DNA from: Betaproteobacteria bacterium
GTDB taxonomy: Bacteria; Pseudomonadota; Gammaproteobacteria; Burkholderiales; Burkholderiaceae_C
Direction: 5' to 3'
Assembly: GCA_009923345.1 (NCBI GenBank)
Contig: RFTR01000059.1
Location: 1-9,796 of the forward strand
DNA length: 9,796 bases
Positions 5,572-9,796 of this stretch are shown here, piece after piece. How positions within the stretch are numbered: the stretch's first letter is position 1; each line of letters opens with the position of its first letter. A model generated the notes under the pieces. It worked only from the letters and a program-made list of their open reading frames with translations. It was not told the DNA's origin and did no database searches. Made by a program: the position numbers and the translations under genes.

Positions 5572-6921
5572 ATGTTCAAAAAAATCCTGATTGCCAACCG
5601 AGGCGAGATCGCCCTGCGCGTGCAACGCGCGTGCCGCGAACTTGGCGTTAAAGCGGTGATGGTTTATTCCGAGGCCGACAGAGAAGCCAAATACATCAAG
5701 CTGGCCGATGAAGCGGTCTGTATTGGTCCAGCCTCCTCCACTCAAAGTTATCTCAATATGCCCGCCATCATTGCGGCGGCAGAAGTCACCGATGCCGAAG
5801 CGATTCACCCTGGCTATGGCTTTTTAAGCGAAAACGCTGATTTTGCGGAGCGGGTAGAAAAGAGCGGCTTCCAATTTATCGGCCCCACTGCCGAGTCGAT
5901 CCGCATCATGGGCGACAAGGTGTCGGCCAAGCAAGCCATGATCAAAGCGGGCGTGCCTTGTGTACCCGGTTCTGAAGGTGAATTGCCAGATGACCCCGCA
6001 CAAATTCGCCGCATTGCCAAGATGGTGGGTTATCCCGTCATCATCAAAGCCGCTGGTGGTGGTGGTGGTCGCGGCATGCGTGTGGTGCACTCAGAAGCCG
6101 CGCTTATCAACGCAGTGTCTATGACCAAAGCCGAAGCAGGTTCAGCATTTGGCAATCCAGCGGTCTACATGGAGAAATACCTTCAAAACCCAAGACATAT
6201 CGAAATCCAAATCTTGGCCGACAAGTTTAAAAATGCGGTGTATTTGGGCGAACGTGATTGTTCTATGCAACGCCGTCACCAAAAAGTGATCGAAGAAGCG
6301 CCTGCACCTGGCATCCCACGCAAACTCATCGACAAAATTGGCGAGCGTTGTGTGGCTGCTTGTAAAAAAATTGGTTATCGCGGCGCAGGCACCTTTGAGT
6401 TTCTCTATGAGAACGGTGAGTTTTATTTCATCGAGATGAATACGCGTGTGCAAGTGGAGCATCCTGTGACCGAATACATCACGGGCGTCGATATTGTGAA
6501 AACGCAAATCATGGTGGCAGCGGACTTGAAGTTGCCTTTCTCACAACGCGATATCGCTGTCAAAGGGCACTCGATCGAATGTCGTATCAATGCGGAAGAC
6601 CCGTTCAAGTTCACGCCGTCTCCAGGTCGCATCACCATGTGGCACGCACCAGGCGGTCCTGGTGTTCGAGTGGATTCTCATGCCTACACCAACTATTTTG
6701 TACCGCCGTATTACGACTCGATGATCGGAAAAATTATTGTGTATGGCGACAACCGCGCGCAGGCCTTGGCGCGTATGCGTACTGCTTTGGCAGAAACTTT
6801 GGTCGAAGGCATTAACACAAATATTCCTTTGCACCGCGAATTGATGAATGACGCCAAGTTTGAAGCCGGCGGCACCAACATCCACTATTTGGAAGAGTGG
6901 CTTGCTGCTCATAAAAGATGA
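5572..6921 (+). CDS. accC: Biotin carboxylase subunit of acetyl-CoA carboxylase
   Basis: AccC uses ATP and bicarbonate to carboxylate the biotin on AccB. From the ATG at 5572 the protein is 449 residues, the same length as the E. coli enzyme, and key residues fall at identical numbers. These are Lys116 and Lys159 (ATP contacts), the glycine-rich loop at 162-169, Lys238, Glu288/Asn290/Arg292/Glu296 (metal, bicarbonate and catalysis) and Arg338 in ECRINAED. An in-frame TTG at 5566 would add two residues, but the ATG gives the conserved start MFKKILIANRGEIA and is preferred. Its stop overlaps the prmA start (ATGATG), so the two are probably translationally coupled. Confidence 0.98.
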   Translation: MFKKILIANRGEIALRVQRACRELGVKAVMVYSEADREAKYIKLADEAVCIGPASSTQSYLNMPAIIAAAEVTDAEAIHPGYGFLSENADFAERVEKSGFQFIGPTAESIRIMGDKVSAKQAMIKAGVPCVPGSEGELPDDPAQIRRIAKMVGYPVIIKAAGGGGGRGMRVVHSEAALINAVSMTKAEAGSAFGNPAVYMEKYLQNPRHIEIQILADKFKNAVYLGERDCSMQRRHQKVIEEAPAPGIPRKLIDKIGERCVAACKKIGYRGAGTFEFLYENGEFYFIEMNTRVQVEHPVTEYITGVDIVKTQIMVAADLKLPFSQRDIAVKGHSIECRINAEDPFKFTPSPGRITMWHAPGGPGVRVDSHAYTNYFVPPYYDSMIGKIIVYGDNRAQALARMRTALAETLVEGINTNIPLHRELMNDAKFEAGGTNIHYLEEWLAAHKR

Positions 6922-7802
6922 TGTTTGAGTTGGGCTTGGTGTGCCCAGAGGCTAGCGTTCAAGACATCAGCGAGGCTTTAGAGGCATTAGATGCATTGAG
7001 TGTGTCGGTCGAAGACGCAGATACGCAATCGGAGTCAGAGCAAGCCCTCTTTGGCGAACCTGGTATGCCGCCGCCCAAAGAGGCTTGGCAACGCTCCAAG
7101 GTTGTCGCTTTGTTTGCCAAAGAAGTGACGGCCCACGATGCTGAACGCTTGCTGTTGGTGCAAGACTTTTTCACGCACTGCCAAAGCCTTGGCGTGTATC
7201 CTGTGGAAGATCAGGATTGGGTCACGCTCACGCAATCGCAATTTCAGCCCGTTGAAATCACGCCTGACTTTTGGATTGTCCCTACTTGGCATGAACCACC
7301 AGCACAAGCTAAACGCTTTATTCGGTTAGACCCAGGTTTAGCGTTTGGAACAGGAACGCATCCCACCACACGCATGTGTTTGCGGTGGATTGCATCGCAA
7401 AAAAATCCTTTTACACGTGTTCTTGACTATGGCTGCGGTTCAGGCATTTTGGCGATTGCAGCGGCGTTGCATGGCGCGCAAACTGTGGACGCCGTAGATA
7501 TAGACGAAGCTGCGATTTCATCTGCGCTTTTGAATGCCAAAGCGAATGGCGTGACATTGCATGCGGGGCATTCTGAACTTGCGGTGGGGGCTTATGACAC
7601 TGTGCTCGCCAACATCCTGGCAACGCCTTTGAAAGTCCTGGCGCCTTTGTTATGTAGCCATGTCAAACCGACAGGTCATTTGGTTTTGGCTGGTATATTG
7701 GAGCGTCAGGCGCAAGAATTGCAACAAGCGTATGCGCCTTATTGCAAACTTCAAGCCAGCGATCAAGAAGATGGCTGGGTTCTTATGACGGCAACTCTCT
7801 GA
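6918..7802 (+). CDS. prmA: Ribosomal protein L11 methyltransferase
   Basis: PrmA trimethylates ribosomal protein L11 with S-adenosylmethionine; in E. coli it is non-essential. The 294-residue protein has a variable N-terminal substrate-recognition domain (about 1-120), then LDPGLAFGTGTHPTT at 137-151, the SAM-binding motif DYGCGSGILAIAA at 170-182, acidic VDID at 193-196, and ANILATPL at 231-238 corresponding to the catalytic NIL segment. Two adjacent in-frame ATGs exist at 6918 and 6921. Both overlap the accC TGA (6919-6921), so the choice changes the protein by only one residue. The accC-prmA linkage seen here is common in proteobacteria. The gene's own TGA overlaps the next ATG by one base. 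Confidence 0.96.
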   Translation: MMFELGLVCPEASVQDISEALEALDALSVSVEDADTQSESEQALFGEPGMPPPKEAWQRSKVVALFAKEVTAHDAERLLLVQDFFTHCQSLGVYPVEDQDWVTLTQSQFQPVEITPDFWIVPTWHEPPAQAKRFIRLDPGLAFGTGTHPTTRMCLRWIASQKNPFTRVLDYGCGSGILAIAAALHGAQTVDAVDIDEAAISSALLNAKANGVTLHAGHSELAVGAYDTVLANILATPLKVLAPLLCSHVKPTGHLVLAGILERQAQELQQAYAPYCKLQASDQEDGWVLMTATL

Positions 7803-8509
7803 TGCACATCACCCATTGCCCTAACTGCCAAACCGCTTTCAAAGTGCGCGAAGAGCATTTGCTAGCGGCCAATGGTTGGGTACGTTGTGGCAAATGCCAA
7901 AACGTCTTTGAAGCGCATTTGTATTTTGCGCACAAAACAGCTGTCAATGAAGCTGCGCCTTTTTCACAAGAAAGACAGTCGATCGAAGGTGTGCGGCCTG
8001 GTTTGTTCACGGGTGACGCCGCGACGCACAAGCAAATGCATAGCGGAGCGGGCTGGTTTTGGCCTTTTATGTCTGTTTTGTTGGCTCTCGCCATTCTTTG
8101 GCAAGCTGTGTTGTGGAATCGCCATTGGTTAGTGGCTGAGGAGCCGGTATTGCGCAGAACCTTAGAGGCCTTGTGTCTCCCCGTTGGCTGCAAGGTCGAG
8201 TGGCCGCAAGAGCCCAATAGCGTGCTGATAGAAAACAGCAGCTTTAGTGAAAATCCAACAGGTGGTTTCAATTTGCAGATGCGCTTTAAAAATATACAGC
8301 GCCATCCTGTTGCAACGCCTTGGCTAGAGGTGACTCTGACGGATGTACAAGACCAAGTCGTGGTGCGTCGCGTCTTGAGCATCGAAGACTTGGATTTGCA
8401 AGACCATATCGCAGCCATGCGCGACCAGCGCGTGCAATTTAGTTTTGAAGTGGACGCTTCCTTACGCGAGCGCATTGCCGGCTACCGCGCTTTGATTTTT
8501 TACCCTTAA
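7802..8509 (+). CDS. Zinc-ribbon (MJ0042-type) membrane protein with DUF3426 domain
   Basis: From the ATG at 7802, which shares its A with the prmA stop, the protein has 235 residues. It begins with a zinc ribbon of two CxxC pairs, Cys6/Cys9 and Cys29/Cys32, in the pattern CPNCQTAFKV...WVRCGKCQNVFEA typical of MJ0042 zinc fingers. A variable linker follows, then one membrane span at about residues 84-105 (FWPFMSVLLALAILWQAVLW). The C-terminal domain resembles DUF3426 (about 106-235), beginning near the CLPVGCKVEWP segment. The likely topology is a cytoplasmic zinc ribbon with the DUF3426 domain in the periplasm. The molecular function is unknown; it commonly sits next to prmA in betaproteobacteria. 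An upstream in-frame extension to 7742 lies wholly inside prmA and is not needed, since the zinc ribbon normally starts at or near the N-terminus. Confidence 0.9.
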   Translation: MHITHCPNCQTAFKVREEHLLAANGWVRCGKCQNVFEAHLYFAHKTAVNEAAPFSQERQSIEGVRPGLFTGDAATHKQMHSGAGWFWPFMSVLLALAILWQAVLWNRHWLVAEEPVLRRTLEALCLPVGCKVEWPQEPNSVLIENSSFSENPTGGFNLQMRFKNIQRHPVATPWLEVTLTDVQDQVVVRRVLSIEDLDLQDHIAAMRDQRVQFSFEVDASLRERIAGYRALIFYP

Positions 8510-8531
8510 TTTTTCTTAGAAAGTAATTTGT

Positions 8532-9431
8532 ATGGCATCGCTGATTTGCGGCTCACTCGCGTTTGACACCATCATGGATTTTGAAGGTCGGTTTGCTGAA
8601 CAAATCTTGCCTGACCAATTGCATATCTTGAACGTATCTTTTTTGGTGCCTGCTTTGCGTCGCGATTTTGGCGGCTGTGCTGGCAATATCGCCTATAGCT
8701 TGAAGATACTGGGCGGCACACCGTTGCCCATGGCAACCTTAGGAACAGATGGCGCAGACTATTTGGTGCGTTTAGCGAATTTGGGCATTTCCAGTGAGTT
8801 TGTGCGATCGGTCTCAGACACCTATACCGCCCAAGCCATGATCATGACGGACAAAGACAACAACCAAATCACCGCATTTCATCCCGGCGCGATGATGCAA
8901 GCGCACAAAACCAAAATCGAAAAGCGTGCAGATATCCAACTCGGCATTATTTCGCCGGATGGACGCGACGCCATGCTCGAGCATGCGGAGCAATTCAAAC
9001 ACGCCGATATTCCTTTTGTCTTCGACCCCGGCCAAGGTTTGCCGATGTTCGATGGCAAAGAGCTGATGCATTTCATCAACCTCTCGAGCTGGGTCACCGT
9101 CAACGACTACGAAGGCAAGATGTTGTGTGACCGCACAGGACTCTCTAGTGCAGAGCTTTCACGCCATGTCAAAGGCTTGATCGTGACTTTGGGCGCAAAT
9201 GGTTGCGAAGTCTGGGTGGATGGCCAAAAAACACTCGTGCCTCCTGTGAAAGCCAAAGAAGTGGTGGATCCCACAGGTTGCGGCGATGCATGGCGCGGCG
9301 CCTTGCTATTCGGTTTGGAGAAAGGTTGGTCACTAGACAAATGCGCTGCGCTTGGCAACGAAGTCGGTGCACGCAAGATTGCACAACGCGGACCACAAAA
9401 CTACCAAGTTAGCGATTTACATATCGGCTAA
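8532..9431 (+). CDS. PfkB-family carbohydrate/nucleoside kinase
   Basis: The 299-residue protein has the ribokinase-like fold of PfkB kinases, which phosphorylate a sugar or nucleoside hydroxyl with ATP. Visible elements are the N-terminal strand LICGSLAFDTIMDF, the substrate-lid/pocket segment FGGCAGNIAYSL (47-58), FDPGQGLP (164-171), NDYEGKML (191-198), the ATP-site VTLGANGCEVW (218-228), and PfkB signature 2 DPTGCGDAWRGALL (246-259) with catalytic base Asp252. The substrate cannot be fixed from sequence. The FGGCAGNIA pocket recalls the nucleoside (adenosine-type) kinase described from Burkholderia thailandensis, so a nucleoside is a good guess. It starts 22 bases after the DUF3426 gene and may be co-transcribed. 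No clear Shine-Dalgarno sequence precedes the ATG. The C-terminus is complete. Confidence 0.92.
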   Translation: MASLICGSLAFDTIMDFEGRFAEQILPDQLHILNVSFLVPALRRDFGGCAGNIAYSLKILGGTPLPMATLGTDGADYLVRLANLGISSEFVRSVSDTYTAQAMIMTDKDNNQITAFHPGAMMQAHKTKIEKRADIQLGIISPDGRDAMLEHAEQFKHADIPFVFDPGQGLPMFDGKELMHFINLSSWVTVNDYEGKMLCDRTGLSSAELSRHVKGLIVTLGANGCEVWVDGQKTLVPPVKAKEVVDPTGCGDAWRGALLFGLEKGWSLDKCAALGNEVGARKIAQRGPQNYQVSDLHIG

Positions 9432-9461
9432 TATTTTTCTGCCTTTGCGCACCCCAAGAAA

Positions 9462-9489
9462 AAGCCCGAGGCCTTGCGGCGTCGGGCTT
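9462..9489 (-). terminator. Intrinsic terminator of the histone H1-like gene
   Basis: An 8-bp stem AAGCCCGA (9462-9469) / TCGGGCTT (9482-9489) has an inner GCC/GGC pairing (9471-9473 with 9478-9480) after one G:G mismatch. Read on the minus strand, the hairpin runs directly into a T-rich tail (TTTTTCTT, including part of the stem), the form of an intrinsic terminator. On the plus strand it is followed by GAGTAAACG with no T-run, so it is a poor terminator for the PfkB kinase gene. It lies 38 bases past the stop codon of the minus-strand gene. Confidence 0.8.
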
Positions 9490-9526
9490 GAGTAAACGAT
9501 AAATCCTATTGCTGATTGTTTAAGAA

Positions 9527-9796
9527 TCAGGGTCTGCTTGCCGTTGGAAACGGCCATGCAGCTTGAGGATTTAAAGTGGTTTGCGCATGAGCGACGGCAG
9601 CGGGTGCTTTCGCGGCTTTCTTGGGCGCAGGTTTTTTAGCAGCCTTTTTAGGGGCAGCTTTTTTGGCAGCAGGCTTTTTCGCGGCTTTCTTCGCAGCAGG
9701 CTTTTTCTTAGCTGCTACTTTTTTCGCGGGCTTTTTAGCTGCAACTTTTTTAGCTGCTTTCTTCGCAGCAGGCTTTTTCTTAGCTGCTACTTTTTT
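9527..9796 (-). CDS. Histone H1-like lysine/alanine-rich DNA-binding protein, C-terminal part
   Basis: A minus-strand frame is open from the right edge to a TGA at 9529-9527, giving the last 89 residues of a protein whose start lies beyond the window. About 65 residues are almost entirely Lys, Ala, Pro and Val, in units such as KKPAAKKAAKK and KKVAAKK. A short non-repetitive tail ends in TTLNPQAAWPFPTASRP. This composition is typical of bacterial histone H1-like proteins (HctB/BpH1 type), which bind DNA non-specifically and help compact the nucleoid. The AAWPFPT tail is one I associate with such proteins in Burkholderiales. The Lys/Ala repeats are encoded by repetitive DNA, prone to length change. 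A complete protein cannot be judged here. It is closed by the terminator at 9462-9489. Confidence 0.88.
   Translation of the reverse strand, partial: KKVAAKKKPAAKKAAKKVAAKKPAKKVAAKKKPAAKKAAKKPAAKKAAPKKAAKKPAPKKAAKAPAAVAHAQTTLNPQAAWPFPTASRP
9684..9796. repeat. 41-bp direct repeat (72-bp spacing) inside the H1-like gene
   Basis: Bases 9684-9724 and 9756-9796 are identical over 41 bases, starting GCTTTCTTCGCAGCAGG and ending in six T residues. The offset is 72 bases, exactly 24 codons, so unequal recombination between copies would add or remove 24 residues without a frameshift. The second copy runs to the window edge and the array may continue outside. It is coding repeat, not CRISPR or an intergenic element. 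Confidence 0.9.

Noticed and set aside
7742..7801. Upstream extension of the zinc-ribbon/DUF3426 gene
   Set aside because: It lies inside prmA in another frame; the ATG at 7802 places the zinc ribbon at the N-terminus as in the family and creates a typical overlapping stop/start.
9462..9490. The same hairpin as a terminator for the plus-strand PfkB kinase gene
   Set aside because: The plus strand lacks a T-run after the stem; the hairpin fits only minus-strand termination.
9600..9796. Periodic repeats at the right edge as a possible CRISPR array
   Set aside because: There are no unique spacers of regular length; the periodicity comes from Lys/Ala/Pro codons of an open reading frame.

Overview
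The window looks like ordinary chromosome from a betaproteobacterium of the order Burkholderiales, most likely the family Comamonadaceae. This is inferred from the gene order (tldD, a DAHP synthase gene, mpl, tlpA-like, accB, accC, prmA, a DUF3426 zinc-ribbon gene, a PfkB-family kinase and a lysine/alanine-rich histone H1-like gene) and from close protein matches to families I know. The base composition appears moderate rather than strongly GC-rich. I see no tRNA, rRNA, IS element, prophage or CRISPR array.

Left part (1-2295, plus strand). The 3' two thirds of tldD runs in from the left edge. About 180 bases separate it from a class I DAHP synthase gene (aroG/aroF type), the entry enzyme of aromatic amino acid synthesis. 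That gap is not empty. It holds a 22-codon leader peptide gene (1047-1115) in which codons 6-12 read Phe-Tyr-Phe-Ala-Tyr-Phe-Phe. After it come complementary segments that can form mutually exclusive hairpins, and then an intrinsic terminator (1146-1175) ending 13 bases before the DAHP synthase ATG. This is a textbook layout for ribosome-mediated transcription attenuation and is the most interesting signal in the window.

Middle part (2329-5022). mpl (murein tripeptide ligase, peptidoglycan recycling) lies on the minus strand, convergent with the DAHP synthase gene. It is divergent from a two-gene plus-strand unit: an unrecognised 203-residue protein with a degenerate nucleotidyltransferase-like motif, overlapped by a membrane-anchored TlpA-type thioredoxin.

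Right part (5076-9431, plus strand). accB and accC, two subunits of acetyl-CoA carboxylase, are followed by prmA (ribosomal protein L11 methyltransferase) and a zinc-ribbon/DUF3426 membrane protein. accC/prmA and prmA/DUF3426 overlap at their stop and start codons, so they are probably one translationally coupled operon. A PfkB-family sugar/nucleoside kinase follows 22 bases later.

Right edge (9462-9796, minus strand). An intrinsic terminator reading leftwards closes a histone H1-like gene. Its last 89 codons (9527-9796) are present and its start lies outside the window. The coding sequence is made of Lys/Ala/Pro repeats, including an exact 41-base direct repeat spaced 72 bases apart.
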